Assembly: GCF_900115265.1 (NCBI RefSeq)
Contig: NZ_FOVU01000002.1
Coordinates: 248,001-312,000, forward strand
Length of the DNA: 64,000 nt
Direction: 5' to 3'
DNA from: Bradyrhizobium sp. Ghvi
Lineage (GTDB): Bacteria > Pseudomonadota > Alphaproteobacteria > Rhizobiales > Xanthobacteraceae
In this document: positions 8,512 to 17,027 of the stretch, piece after piece
Layout: each line of letters starts with the position of its first letter
Position numbering within the stretch: position 1 is the stretch's first letter
The notes under the pieces: model-generated
The model's input: the letters and a program-made list of their open reading frames with translations, nothing else
What the model was told of the DNA's origin: nothing
Databases searched by the model: none
Translations under genes and position numbers: made by a program

Positions 8512-9723
8512 GTGGCCCTCATGCCGGTTTCCGATGCGCTTGCTGCCGTCCTTTCGGCAGCGGAGCCGCTGCCGGAGGAAATGGTTGCCCTTGATCGGGC
8601 GTTCCATCGGGTGCTCGCGCGCGATGTCGCGGCGCGGCGGACGCAGCCACCGCAGGCCATGTCGGCGATGGATGGCTACGCCATCCGCGCCGCCGATGCC
8701 GCAAAGATCGACGCGCAGCTCACTGTCATCGGCGAAGTCGCGGCTGGCCGGCCCTTCGCGGGAACTGTCGGCGCGGGCGAAGCGGTACGAATCTTCACCG
8801 GTGGCGTCGTTCCCGATGGCGCGGATGCCGTCGTGATCCAGGAGGACACGGCTGCCGAAGGTAACCGCGTCACGATCAAAGAGGCTGCGATTCGCGGCCG
8901 GCACATTCGCCCCGCAGGCATCGACTTTCACGAAGGCGACGTGCTGCTCCGCCAAGGGACCAGACTGACCGATCGCGGCCTCGCGCTCGCCGCCGGAATG
9001 AACCACCCGCAGCTTCCCGTTCGCCGCCGTCCGACGGTCGCGATTCTCGCCACTGGCGACGAGCTGGTGATGCCGGGCACCACGCCCGGTCATGGCCAGA
9101 TCGTCTATTCCAACGGCTATGCCCTGCACGCGCTCGCGCGCAGCGAGGGCGCCGACACCATCGACCTCGGCGTCGCCGCCGACACGCTCGAAGCCACCAC
9201 CGCGGGCATCCGCCGCGCGCGCGAGTCCGGCGCCGACATCCTGATCACAACCGGCGGCGCCTCGGTCGGCGACCACGATCTGGTGCAGCAGGCGCTCCGG
9301 GACGAGGGCACATCGATGGCGTTCTGGAAGATCGCGATGCGGCCGGGCAAGCCGATGATGCACGGGCGGCTCGGACCGATGCGGGTGATCGGCCTGCCCG
9401 GCAATCCCGTGTCATCCTACGTGTGCGGCTTCCTGTTCATGGTGCCGCTGATTCGCGCGCTCTCAGGCCATTCGATGGTTCACCACCGCCGCGAACGCGC
9501 GGTGCTCGGCCGCGATGTCGGCGCCAACGACCAGCGCGAGGACTATCTCCGCGCGCGCCTCGATGTGCGTGATGATGGCACGCTCATCGCCCTTCCGGTC
9601 AATCACCAGGACTCCTCGTTGCTTGCGAATCTCGCTGCGGCACAGGTACTTCTCGTGCGTCCGCCGTTCGCGCCGAAGGCCGAAGCGGGAGCGCCTTGCG
9701 AGGTGCTGCGACTGCCCGTCTGA
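8512..9723 (+). CDS. moeA: Molybdopterin molybdenumtransferase
   Basis: This 403-residue MoeA inserts molybdate into adenylylated molybdopterin, the last common step of Mo cofactor synthesis. The start is GTG at 8512 with AGGAGC about 8 bases upstream. Signatures are QPPQAMSAMDGYAI near residue 45, RIFTGGVVPDGADAVVIQED, the MoCF-fold GD/E loop VAILATGDELV, ILITTGGASVGDHDLV and RVIGLPGNPVSSYV. Length and domain order (I-IV) are normal. It belongs to the same pathway as moaC at 925. lexA follows 177 bases later under its own SOS-type promoter. Confidence 0.96.
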   Translation: MALMPVSDALAAVLSAAEPLPEEMVALDRAFHRVLARDVAARRTQPPQAMSAMDGYAIRAADAAKIDAQLTVIGEVAAGRPFAGTVGAGEAVRIFTGGVVPDGADAVVIQEDTAAEGNRVTIKEAAIRGRHIRPAGIDFHEGDVLLRQGTRLTDRGLALAAGMNHPQLPVRRRPTVAILATGDELVMPGTTPGHGQIVYSNGYALHALARSEGADTIDLGVAADTLEATTAGIRRARESGADILITTGGASVGDHDLVQQALRDEGTSMAFWKIAMRPGKPMMHGRLGPMRVIGLPGNPVSSYVCGFLFMVPLIRALSGHSMVHHRRERAVLGRDVGANDQREDYLRARLDVRDDGTLIALPVNHQDSSLLANLAAAQVLLVRPPFAPKAEAGAPCEVLRLPV

Positions 9724-9784
9724 GCACAGCGTTCGCAACCGTTCCGCGGACTTTGTCGCGTTCACGGTAAATTAAGCAGTTGCG

Positions 9785-9799
9785 GAACATGTATCGAAC
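9785..9799 (-). promoter_or_regulatory. Alphaproteobacterial SOS box upstream of lexA
   Basis: GAAC-N7-GAAC at 9785-9799 is, on the minus strand, GTTC-N7-GTTC, the known LexA operator of alphaproteobacteria. It lies about 100 bases before the lexA ATG at 9900, consistent with autorepression. A second, imperfect copy in plus orientation, GTTC-N7-GTTT, is at 9811-9825. The match is seen directly; function is inferred from the known consensus. Confidence 0.85.
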
Positions 9800-9899
9800 A
9801 TATAGTGTCCGTTCATGATTTGTTTCGAGGATGCAGCAGCTTATTGCTGAATTCAGCGTCTCGGAATCGAACGACATCGTCAGGGGGATTTTGGTCGAG

Positions 9900-10601
9900 A
9901 TGTTAACGCGCAAACAATACGAGCTCCTGCGGTTCATCAGCGAGCGACTGAAGGAAAGCGGCGTGCCGCCCTCCTTCGACGAGATGAAGGACGCGCTCGA
10001 TCTGCGCTCGAAGTCGGGCATCCACCGCCTGATCACCGCGCTCGAGGAGCGTGGCTTCATCCGTCGTCTGCCGAACCGCGCCCGTGCGATCGAAGTGATC
10101 AAGCTGCCCGAGCTCCAGGCCGCCGCCGGTAACCGCCGCGGCTTCACGCCGAGCGTGATCGAGGGCAATCTCGGCAAGGTACGCGCGACATCGAGCCCGC
10201 CCGCCGACGAGGGCGAGCGCCCTGTCGCAGTGCCGGTGATGGGCCGGATCGCGGCTGGTACACCGATCGAGGCGCTGCAGACCCGCAGCCACACCATCAG
10301 CGTCCCGCCGGACATGCTCGGCGCTGGCGAGCACTACGCGCTCGAAGTGCGCGGCGATTCGATGGTCGATGCCGGCATTCTCGACGGCGACATGGCGCTG
10401 ATCCAGCGCAACGAGAGCTGCGACACCGGAGATATCGTGGTCGCCCTGATCGACGACGAGGAAGCAACCTTGAAGCGCTTCCGCCGCCGCGGCGCCTCGA
10501 TCGCCCTGGAGCCGGCGAATGCCGCCTATGAGGTGCGCATCCTCCCGCCCAACCGGGTGAAGATCCAGGGCAAGCTGATCGGGCTGTACCGGAAGTACTG
10601 A
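9900..10601 (+). CDS. lexA: SOS response repressor LexA
   Basis: A 233-residue self-cleaving repressor of DNA-damage genes. The ATG at 9900 ([13 protein letters not shown]) is the conserved family start; the 23 in-frame codons before it cover promoter sequence. An N-terminal winged helix-turn-helix (about 1-65) is followed by a linker and an S24 peptidase domain. The RecA-stimulated cleavage site is Ala119-Gly120 in [10 protein letters not shown]. The catalytic Ser154 is in [10 protein letters not shown] and Lys192 in EATLKRF. The linker is longer than in E. coli LexA, as usual in rhizobia. An SOS box upstream predicts autoregulation. Confidence 0.96.
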   Translation: MLTRKQYELLRFISERLKESGVPPSFDEMKDALDLRSKSGIHRLITALEERGFIRRLPNRARAIEVIKLPELQAAAGNRRGFTPSVIEGNLGKVRATSSPPADEGERPVAVPVMGRIAAGTPIEALQTRSHTISVPPDMLGAGEHYALEVRGDSMVDAGILDGDMALIQRNESCDTGDIVVALIDDEEATLKRFRRRGASIALEPANAAYEVRILPPNRVKIQGKLIGLYRKY

Positions 10602-11079
10602 GCACGATCCGAACCCGGAGAGCCGCGCGAGCGCAAACTGCACAGCCGTTTTCCCTCGCGACAAACGCGGAACGTGTTTGCGCGGAGATCATGCTCCAAT
10701 AATGGACCAAAGCGCGTAGCACTTTAGGCGCTCACGCACGATCAACTGATGGAGCGGTCCGCTCCCGGCTGGATAGTCTTTCTGGTTTGCACACAGATTA
10801 TCCGGCCACCTCTCGGCGCCAACTCCCCGGCAGGCCGCAACGAAGCGAGGCCTCATTCGGGCTGGCCGGCACCGGCCGGAGATTGCTGCAGAAGGTCTGC
10901 CGAATGCGCCGGAGCGGCCTTTGTTCCTAGAGGTTCGGGAAAGATATTGTGATTATGGCCGGCTGACCCAAGCCGCAGATTTGCCTACAACCAAGCAGAG
11001 CCTCACGGGCTTACACTCTGATAGAGGCCTATGCCTCAGGACAGAGGCATGGGTTGCTATCCTGATAGAGGAGCACCCG
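10602..11079. other. Intergenic region with decayed dispersed repeat
   Basis: 478 bases between lexA and the next gene. Around 10645-10730 the sequence (TTTCCCTCGCGACAAACGCG, then GGAGATCATGCTCCAATAAT) resembles, from memory, a repeat unit dispersed in Bradyrhizobium-type genomes. It contains a 12-bp stem with one bulged base and a GAA loop at 10657-10684 (arms CGCG-A-CAAACGCG and CGTGTTTGCGCG). It may act as the lexA 3' hairpin, but no T-run follows. The rest, 10740-11017, shows no gene I can support. Confidence 0.45.
11018..11071 (+). promoter_or_regulatory. Direct repeats flanking competing hairpins before a conserved gene
   Basis: A 10-base direct repeat CTGATAGAGG occurs at 11018-11027 and 11062-11071; the second copy contains the likely ribosome-binding site of the gene at 11080. 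Between them is a strong hairpin, arms 11028-11037 and 11044-11053 (10 bp, one G-U, 6-base loop). Its left arm can also pair with GAGGC at 11024-11028, so the two structures exclude each other. This is the arrangement of a leader control element, but function is inferred only. Confidence 0.4.
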
Positions 11080-11514
11080 ATGTGTGACTATAGCCTGCAT
11101 GCCGTCGCGACGCGTCCCGCAGAAGTTGGCGAGACCATCGTCACGACAACGTTCCGCGGCACCTCGACACGCGGCTTCGCCTCCGAAGCCGACATGTCGG
11201 TTGCGGTCTGCCTGCTGCCGGGAACGGAGCTCGCCTTCGCCGACAACGTCCGCTACGACAACAGGTGGATCTGGACGCGCACCGTCAACTCGCGTGTCGG
11301 CAAGTTCGGCAAGATCGATCCGCACGTTCCCGATCGTCATCACGACGCGATCGAATTTCCCGATGGCAAGTATGTCCTGGTGACCCAGCTCGTCGAAGGC
11401 CAACGCGCGACCGTGCTGCAACTGCCCGTGACCCAGCCGCTCGGCGAGCGCGAGCACAAGCCGCAGATCATCGCCGACAGTCGTCCGACGCCGCCGCGTC
11501 TGCCGATCGGCTGA
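11080..11514 (+). CDS. Conserved hypothetical protein, 144 aa
   Basis: A soluble 144-residue protein beginning MCDYSLHAVATRPAEVGE. The ATG at 11080 is preceded by TAGAGGAG; in-frame codons upstream cover the leader repeats and lack coding character. The sequence is beta-rich with TTTFRGTSTRGFAS, a VCLLPGTELAF stretch, and a KFGKIDPHVPDRHHDAIEFPDG segment, ending in a Pro-rich tail. No signal peptide or catalytic motif is recognised. I recall similar proteins as conserved hypotheticals in Bradyrhizobium-type genomes, but cannot name a family. It is convergent with comEC, 10 bases away. Confidence 0.75.
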   Translation: MCDYSLHAVATRPAEVGETIVTTTFRGTSTRGFASEADMSVAVCLLPGTELAFADNVRYDNRWIWTRTVNSRVGKFGKIDPHVPDRHHDAIEFPDGKYVLVTQLVEGQRATVLQLPVTQPLGEREHKPQIIADSRPTPPRLPIG

Positions 11515-11524
11515 AAGACCGGTT

Positions 11525-13807
11525 TTAGTCCTCGGCCTGAAGGTCAGCCTCCGACGGAGTTGCGTCCCGAGCGCGTGGCGCCACCGACCTTGGCATGAGG
11601 GTCAGCTCGAAATCTCCTTCGCCGGCTGCTGCCGGCGACCAGGGGCGGTTTGCGCCCCTCGCCTTCACCGACTGAATCGCAAAACCGTCGCCGCGCTGCG
11701 TCAGCGCCAGCGCGCCCTGGTGTGCGAGACGCGCCCGATCGACCACCATCGCTGCGCAATCCGGCGGCGCAGGCCTTGATGTCACCACCAGCGCGGCCCG
11801 GCTGCAATCGTCAGCCAGCGCGTCGATGTGCAGTGCCAGCGCAACCATGCGGCCATCGGCGAGCGGTGCAACGCAACCGGCGTCGTCGCACGACACCCCG
11901 TCACCGAGCGTGGCACTGCCGGCATCGCGAGAGTCGGCATCCGCCGCGAGCCACTCCTTGAGCAGGAAAGCGTCCTTGTTCGTCCTGATCAGATGCAGCT
12001 GCCCGTCCCTGCCCCGCACCGCGACGTTTTGTCCGTTACCGGCAATGAGAATGTCGGGCTGCCGAACCGACAGACCCCAGACGGTCGCCGCCAGCAGCAC
12101 GAGCGCGCCCGACCAGCGCAGCGGCGTGCGCAGCAGGCCCATCAGGATGAGGCCGAGGCTCGCAGCGACCAGCGGCGCAGTACCGAAGGCGCCAACATGG
12201 CCGACCGCGCCGGGCAGCGCAGCCACCCAGCGCGTGACCACGATCATCCAGTCGATGCCAATCCCCATCAACCACCAGAACACACCGTCCAGTCCGAACG
12301 GTGCGGCGAGCAATCCCAATAACCCGGCCGGCATCACCAACGCGGAGACCACCGGCATGGCACCGAGATTGGCGAGCACGCCATAAGGCGTGACGCGGTG
12401 GAAGTGGAAGGCGGCATAAGGCGTGGTCGCGAGCCCCGCGATCATCGAGGCCATGAACAGCATCGCGATCTCGCGACCGCCCCACAGCGCGATCCGCGCG
12501 GTCGTCGAATGATCGGGAGATGCGAACAGGTTCGGCATGCCGATCTGCACCAGCGCCACCAGCCCAAGCGTCGCCGCGAACGACATTTGAAAACTCGGAT
12601 GCACCAGCGCCTCCGGTGCAACCGCGAGCACGATCAGCGCCGACACCGCCAAGGTGCGGAACGTGATCGCGCGACGATCCACCACCACCGCGATCAGCAC
12701 CACCGCGGTCATGAAAAACGATCGTTGCGTTGCGACCTCCGCGCCCGAGAGCAGCAAATAGAATGCGGACGCGCCCAGCGCCGCGGCGGCCGACCATTTC
12801 TTTATCGGAAAGCCGACAGCCAGGCCCGGGATCAGCGCCAGCAGCGCGCGAACGGTGAAGAACACGACACCGGCGACGACGGCCATGTGGTAGCCGGAGA
12901 TCGAGAGGACGTGGCCCAGCCCGGAGATGAACATCGCGTCGTTGACGGGCGTGGTGATCGCATCGCGGCGACCGGTCAGGAGCGCGGTGGCGATCGCCCT
13001 GTTGTCGCCATCGAGCGTGGCGCGGATGCGCGCATCGATCGCATCGCGCAGGCCCTGCATGAAAGCGGAATAACGCAAGCCCCAGCCGCCGGCATCGCGA
13101 GGCGCGCTCACAGTGATCGCCCCCATCGCAAAGCCGGACGCGCCGATGCCCTGGAAGAACATGTCGCGCGAGAAGTCGTAGCTGCCGGGCCGCAGCGGCG
13201 CGAGCGGCGGCATCAGCCGGGCCTTCAGCTGCACGAAACTGCCGACATCGGGCGCCGTCCCCTTGCGCACGGAGAGGCGGACGCGATCGAGCTTCACGTC
13301 GCTGCGCTGTGCCTCCATCGCCGTGACCCGCAGCACGAAACGGTCGGTGCGTTCGCGAATGTCGCGGGTCTCGACGAAGCCCGACAGGGACACCGAATAA
13401 AGCGGCTTTGCCAGCACCGTATGCGCGATGCGTGCCGTCTTCCAGGTCGCCATGGCAAAGCCGGCCGCGACCGCCGCGATCAGAATCGCGGATGCAAACA
13501 GTCGGCTCCGCCGCAAAAGGACCGCACCAAACGCCAGCGCCACTGCCGTGGTGGCGACGATCCACAGCACGGGCTCATGATCGGCGGCAAAGTAGAGTGC
13601 GATGCCGGAGCCGAACGCGATGGGCACCCAGGGGAATAGCCGTCCGGCGCCGGCTTCAGCCCTGGCCCATTCCCGCAGCGTCCCGACGATCGCGGGCCAC
13701 ACGCCAAAGCCCGCCGGCGCGAAGCCGCCGGCCGACGTGCTCGGCCCCGCCGGCCAAGTGCCGGCGATCCCTTGTGAGGCACGCCGCGCCCGGCCCGGCT
13801 CCGCCAT
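11525..13807 (-). CDS. comEC: ComEC/Rec2 family membrane protein
   Basis: A 760-residue polytopic inner-membrane protein of the ComEC/Rec2 family, whose characterised members form the DNA channel in natural transformation. The N-terminal part has 2-3 membrane helices and a DUF4131-like beta region (about 60-240). The central Competence domain (about 250-520) includes TALLTGRRDAI, LGHVLSISGYHMAVVAG and several helices. The C-terminal 200 residues correspond to the metallo-beta-lactamase region, but no HxHxDH zinc motif is visible, so nuclease activity is doubtful. The first 40 residues are low-complexity; a later start is possible. Convergent with the gene at 11080. Confidence 0.88.
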   Translation of the reverse strand: MAEPGRARRASQGIAGTWPAGPSTSAGGFAPAGFGVWPAIVGTLREWARAEAGAGRLFPWVPIAFGSGIALYFAADHEPVLWIVATTAVALAFGAVLLRRSRLFASAILIAAVAAGFAMATWKTARIAHTVLAKPLYSVSLSGFVETRDIRERTDRFVLRVTAMEAQRSDVKLDRVRLSVRKGTAPDVGSFVQLKARLMPPLAPLRPGSYDFSRDMFFQGIGASGFAMGAITVSAPRDAGGWGLRYSAFMQGLRDAIDARIRATLDGDNRAIATALLTGRRDAITTPVNDAMFISGLGHVLSISGYHMAVVAGVVFFTVRALLALIPGLAVGFPIKKWSAAAALGASAFYLLLSGAEVATQRSFFMTAVVLIAVVVDRRAITFRTLAVSALIVLAVAPEALVHPSFQMSFAATLGLVALVQIGMPNLFASPDHSTTARIALWGGREIAMLFMASMIAGLATTPYAAFHFHRVTPYGVLANLGAMPVVSALVMPAGLLGLLAAPFGLDGVFWWLMGIGIDWMIVVTRWVAALPGAVGHVGAFGTAPLVAASLGLILMGLLRTPLRWSGALVLLAATVWGLSVRQPDILIAGNGQNVAVRGRDGQLHLIRTNKDAFLLKEWLAADADSRDAGSATLGDGVSCDDAGCVAPLADGRMVALALHIDALADDCSRAALVVTSRPAPPDCAAMVVDRARLAHQGALALTQRGDGFAIQSVKARGANRPWSPAAAGEGDFELTLMPRSVAPRARDATPSEADLQAED

Positions 13808-13905
13808 TCCTTAGCAACCCCTGCGATATCAGACGGGCGCAGAGGCTACCGGAACGTGCAGGTCGCCGAATAGCGGTACGGATCAGGAACGAAGGGGCCC
13901 CAGCC

Positions 13906-14139
13906 CTACTTTTCCTCTTCCATCGTCACGGCCACATCCGCCTTGGCCGATAGCCGGACCTTGTTGCCCTCGACACCGGCAACGAGGCCCTTGTCGATGA
14001 AATGGTGGTGGCCCTTGTGACTGCCCTCGCCGCTGTCCTTCTTGGTCAGCTTGATGCGGTTACCCTCGACCTTGTCGACTGTGCCGACATGGACGCCATC
14101 AGCGCCGATGACTTCCATATGCTCCGCGATGTTCTGCAT
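13906..14139 (-). CDS. DUF2171 domain protein
   Basis: A 77-residue protein, MQNIAEHMEVIGADGVHVG... , with the PRC-barrel-like DUF2171 pattern: EHMEVIGADG, VGTVDKVEGNRIKLTKKD, a His-rich GSHKGHHHFI loop and VAGVEGNKVRLS. The start at 14139 is chosen because AGGAAG lies 7-8 bases upstream, and the 10 codons before it lack conservation. Family members are small cytoplasmic proteins of unknown role, often tied to stress genes. The His cluster might bind metal, which is inference. Confidence 0.82.
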   Translation of the reverse strand: MQNIAEHMEVIGADGVHVGTVDKVEGNRIKLTKKDSGEGSHKGHHHFIDKGLVAGVEGNKVRLSAKADVAVTMEEEK

Positions 14140-14218
14140 GGTGGGCTTCCTGGTTGGGACCCACTTCAACGCGGGGGCCGCGGGTTCGTTTCGATCTCGG
14201 GAATGACGATACCGTGCG

Positions 14219-14605
14219 TCAGATCAGTGGTTCCTTCGCCGAGGCGTGGTGATTGACGATCTTCCAGTCACCGTCCTCGCGCATGAGGACCCAACTCATC
14301 TTCACGACGAGATCGGGGCGCTCGCCGGCAAAATCGAAATTGATGATTGCGCCCATGTTGATCACGTCCGGCCCCGCTTGCGCCGCCTCCACCTCGGAGA
14401 ACGCCGCGCTAGGCTTGCGCCAGCGCGGCAGGCCGTTGAAATAGTCGGCGACGCCGTCCCTGCCCCGATAGAGTCTTGGATTGGAGCCGAAGAAGAACGC
14501 GTTCTTGGCGTAGAGCGATGACAGCGCGGCGGCGTCGAGCGTTGCGAAGCCGGCGCACCATTTCGCGATGATTGCGGAAACGATGGCGCCGGCCTCACTG
14601 CTCAT
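14219..14605 (-). CDS. NTF2-like / SgcJ-EcaC family protein
   Basis: A 128-residue cone-fold protein of the NTF2/SnoaL/DUF4440 group. The pattern is an N-terminal helix (IVSAIIAKWCAGFATLDAAAL), the SLYAKNAFFFG strand, GRDGVADYFNGLPRW, and a C-terminal sheet ending MREDGDWKIVNHHASA. The HHASA end with preceding W-K-I-V is typical of the SgcJ/EcaC family. Such proteins bind small ligands or act as unassigned isomerases; substrate unknown. It ends 9 bases after glnS starts its own stop region downstream, so cotranscription from this gene into glnS is possible. Confidence 0.8.
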   Translation of the reverse strand: MSSEAGAIVSAIIAKWCAGFATLDAAALSSLYAKNAFFFGSNPRLYRGRDGVADYFNGLPRWRKPSAAFSEVEAAQAGPDVINMGAIINFDFAGERPDLVVKMSWVLMREDGDWKIVNHHASAKEPLI

Positions 14606-14614
14606 TGTCGTCTC

Positions 14615-16294
14615 TCACCCCTTGGCGACTTCCTTGGCGAACGTATCGCGCAAGCCGATGGTGCGTGAGAACACCGGCTTGGCGAGCGTCGAGTCCTTGT
14701 CGCGCACGAAATAGCCCTGGCGCTCGAACTGCATCGGCTCGGTTGAATTGCTCTCGGCAACCGAGGCCTCGACCCGCGCGTCGGAGAGTATCTCCAGCGA
14801 GTTCGGATTGAGGTCGGCCGCGAAGTTCGAGGCGTCCGGGCTCGGATTGGCGAACAGCTGGTTGTAGACGCGGATCTCCGCGGGCACGGACGTTGCTGCC
14901 GGCAGCCAATGCATGGTCGCCTTGACCTTGCGGCCGTCGGGCGCGTTGCCGCCCTTGGTCGCGGGATCATAGGTGCAGCGCAATTCCACCACCTCGCCTT
15001 TGTCGTTCTTGATCACGCCGGTGCATTTGACGAAATAGGCGTAGCGCAGCCGCACCTCGTTGCCCGGCGACAGGCGGAAGAACTTCTTGGGCGGATTCTC
15101 CATGAAGTCGTCCTGCTCGATATAGAGCTCGCGGCCGAACGTGATCTTGCGCGTGCCGGCGGAGGGATCATCGGGATGGTTGATCGCCTCGAGCTCCTCC
15201 GTCTGCCCTTCAGGATAGTTCTCGATCACGACCTTGAGCGGCTTCAAGACGGCCATGCGTCGCTGCGCCGTGCGGTTCAGCTCCTCGCGGATGCAGAACT
15301 CCAGCATGCCGACATCGACCACGCTGTTGGCCTTGGCGACGCCGATGCGCCTGACGAATTCGCGCAAGGCAGCCGGCGGCACGCCGCGGCGGCGCATGCC
15401 CGCGATGGTCGGCATGCGCGGATCGTCCCAGCCGGCCACATGGCCGTCGCGAACGAGCTGGGTCAGCACGCGCTTGGACAGCAGCGTGTAAGTCAAATTG
15501 AGCCGCGCCATCTCGTACTGGTGCGGCTTGGACGGCACCGGCAGCTTCTCGATGAACCAGTCATAGAGCGGCCGGTGATCCTCGAACTCCAGCGTGCAGA
15601 TCGAATGCGTGATGCCTTCGATCGCGTCCGACTGGCCGTGGGCATAATCGTAGCTGGGATAGATGCTCCACTTGGTGCCGGTGCGCGGATGATGCGCATG
15701 CAGGATGCGGTACAGCACCGGATCGCGCAGATTGATGTTGCCCGCGGACATGTCGATCTTGGCCCGCAGCACCCGCGCGCCGTTCGGGAATTCGCCCGCC
15801 TTCATGCGGCGGAACAGGTCGAGATTCTCGTCCACGCTGCGGCCGCGGAACGGCGAGTTCTTGCCGGGCTCGGTCAGCGTGCCGCGAGACGTGCGGATCT
15901 CTTCCTGAGACTGGTCGTCGACGTAAGCGAGCCCGTCGCGGATCAGCTGCTCCGCCCATTCGTACAGTCGATCGAAATAGTCGGAGGCATAGAACAGGTT
16001 CTTGCCCCAATCGTAGCCGAGCCAGTGCACGTCGGCCTGAATGGAATCGATATATTCCTGCTCTTCCTTGACGGGGTTGGTGTCGTCGAACCGCAAGTGG
16101 CAGCGGCCCGGAAACTCCTGCGCGATGCCGAAATTGAGAGCAATCGACTTGGCATGGCCGATATGCAGGTACCCGTTCGGCTCCGGCGGGAACCGGGTCA
16201 CGATCTCCTTGTGTTTGCCCTGATCGAGATCGGCCTGGATGATGTCACGAATGAAATCGCGCCCAACCTCAGTCGCCACCGGTTCTGTGCTCAT
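14615..16294 (-). CDS. glnS: Glutaminyl-tRNA synthetase
   Basis: A class I synthetase of 559 residues (from ATG 16294; an upstream ATG at 16333 would add 13). It charges tRNA-Gln directly. The N-terminus is very like E. coli Gln[26 protein letters not shown] (HIGH motif), LRFDDTNP. The KMSKS equivalent is [12 protein letters not shown] near residue 270. The C-terminal anticodon-binding beta barrels are present, ending near [17 protein letters not shown]. Most alphaproteobacteria lack GlnRS and use GatCAB on Glu-tRNA-Gln, so this gene implies direct charging. gltX lies 0.7 kb upstream on the other strand. Confidence 0.96.
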   Translation of the reverse strand: MSTEPVATEVGRDFIRDIIQADLDQGKHKEIVTRFPPEPNGYLHIGHAKSIALNFGIAQEFPGRCHLRFDDTNPVKEEQEYIDSIQADVHWLGYDWGKNLFYASDYFDRLYEWAEQLIRDGLAYVDDQSQEEIRTSRGTLTEPGKNSPFRGRSVDENLDLFRRMKAGEFPNGARVLRAKIDMSAGNINLRDPVLYRILHAHHPRTGTKWSIYPSYDYAHGQSDAIEGITHSICTLEFEDHRPLYDWFIEKLPVPSKPHQYEMARLNLTYTLLSKRVLTQLVRDGHVAGWDDPRMPTIAGMRRRGVPPAALREFVRRIGVAKANSVVDVGMLEFCIREELNRTAQRRMAVLKPLKVVIENYPEGQTEELEAINHPDDPSAGTRKITFGRELYIEQDDFMENPPKKFFRLSPGNEVRLRYAYFVKCTGVIKNDKGEVVELRCTYDPATKGGNAPDGRKVKATMHWLPAATSVPAEIRVYNQLFANPSPDASNFAADLNPNSLEILSDARVEASVAESNSTEPMQFERQGYFVRDKDSTLAKPVFSRTIGLRDTFAKEVAKG

Positions 16295-16372
16295 CCTAAA
16301 ATCCTGTAGGGAAATCAGCGGTTCTTCTGCCAAATTCGTGCCGTCAGGCCAAGCCCCATGCCGGGCTCCCGA

Positions 16373-16960
16373 TCAAACTTCGGCGATCCTGGCCCGCACG
16401 CGCGCGAGAAAGGCAGTTCTGGACGCCGACGTGGAGCGATCCATGTCGTAATGCGCCAAGTAGAACGAGCGAACACGAGGCCCACACATCGGTTTCAGCG
16501 CCCGAAACAGCACCTTGCGACCAGGGTCCTGCATGACGATCCGGGTCAGCCACCACGGCGAGCCATAGCTCGTTACGACGCCAAACAGGCGGATATTGGT
16601 CAGCAACGGCCGGATGCGCCCGCCTTCCAGATCGTGAGCAAATGCCGTTCCGGGCGCCCAGACCCGGTCGAAATAACCCTTGAGCATGGCGGGCATCGAG
16701 AACCACCAATGCGGAAAGCAGAAGATGATGCCGTCGGCGTGCCGCAATTGCTTGACGAGGTCTGCCACCGCTTCGTCCGCGTAGGGGCTCTGATAATAGC
16801 TGCGCCTCTCCGCTGCGGTCATCGCGGGGGAAAAGCCCTCGCGGTAAAGATCGGTCGCGATGACCTCATGCCGGCGCCCGAGCGTCTCGACGATGGTTTG
16901 GAACAGCGCATGATTGTAGCTGTCGGTAACGGGATGGCTATGAACGACCTGGATTAGCAT
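16373..16960 (-). CDS. NAD(P)H-dependent flavoprotein oxidoreductase (NQO1/MdaB type)
   Basis: A 195-residue flavodoxin-fold protein ([19 protein letters not shown]...). The ATG at 16960 has GGGAG 9 bases upstream; the frame extends two codons to a TTG. The family signature is the HSHP-x-SYN/xA phosphate region, the central [28 protein letters not shown] (isoalloxazine contacts, as in quinone reductase 2 and MdaB) and [10 protein letters not shown]. Likely reduces quinones or similar electrophiles using NAD(P)H and FAD/FMN in the cytoplasm. It is divergent from gltX, with 67 bases between starts. Confidence 0.88.
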   Translation of the reverse strand: MLIQVVHSHPVTDSYNHALFQTIVETLGRRHEVIATDLYREGFSPAMTAAERRSYYQSPYADEAVADLVKQLRHADGIIFCFPHWWFSMPAMLKGYFDRVWAPGTAFAHDLEGGRIRPLLTNIRLFGVVTSYGSPWWLTRIVMQDPGRKVLFRALKPMCGPRVRSFYLAHYDMDRSTSASRTAFLARVRARIAEV

Positions 16961-17027
16961 TGGCAAAATCTCCCATCCCTATGATACACGGTCGCCCCAC
17001 AGCTTTACCCCTCTTGCTCGCTATCGA

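Noticed and set aside
14615..16294. Possibility that glnS is a second gltX
   Set aside because: The [18 protein letters not shown] and LRFDDTNP stretches and beta-barrel C-terminus are GlnRS-specific.
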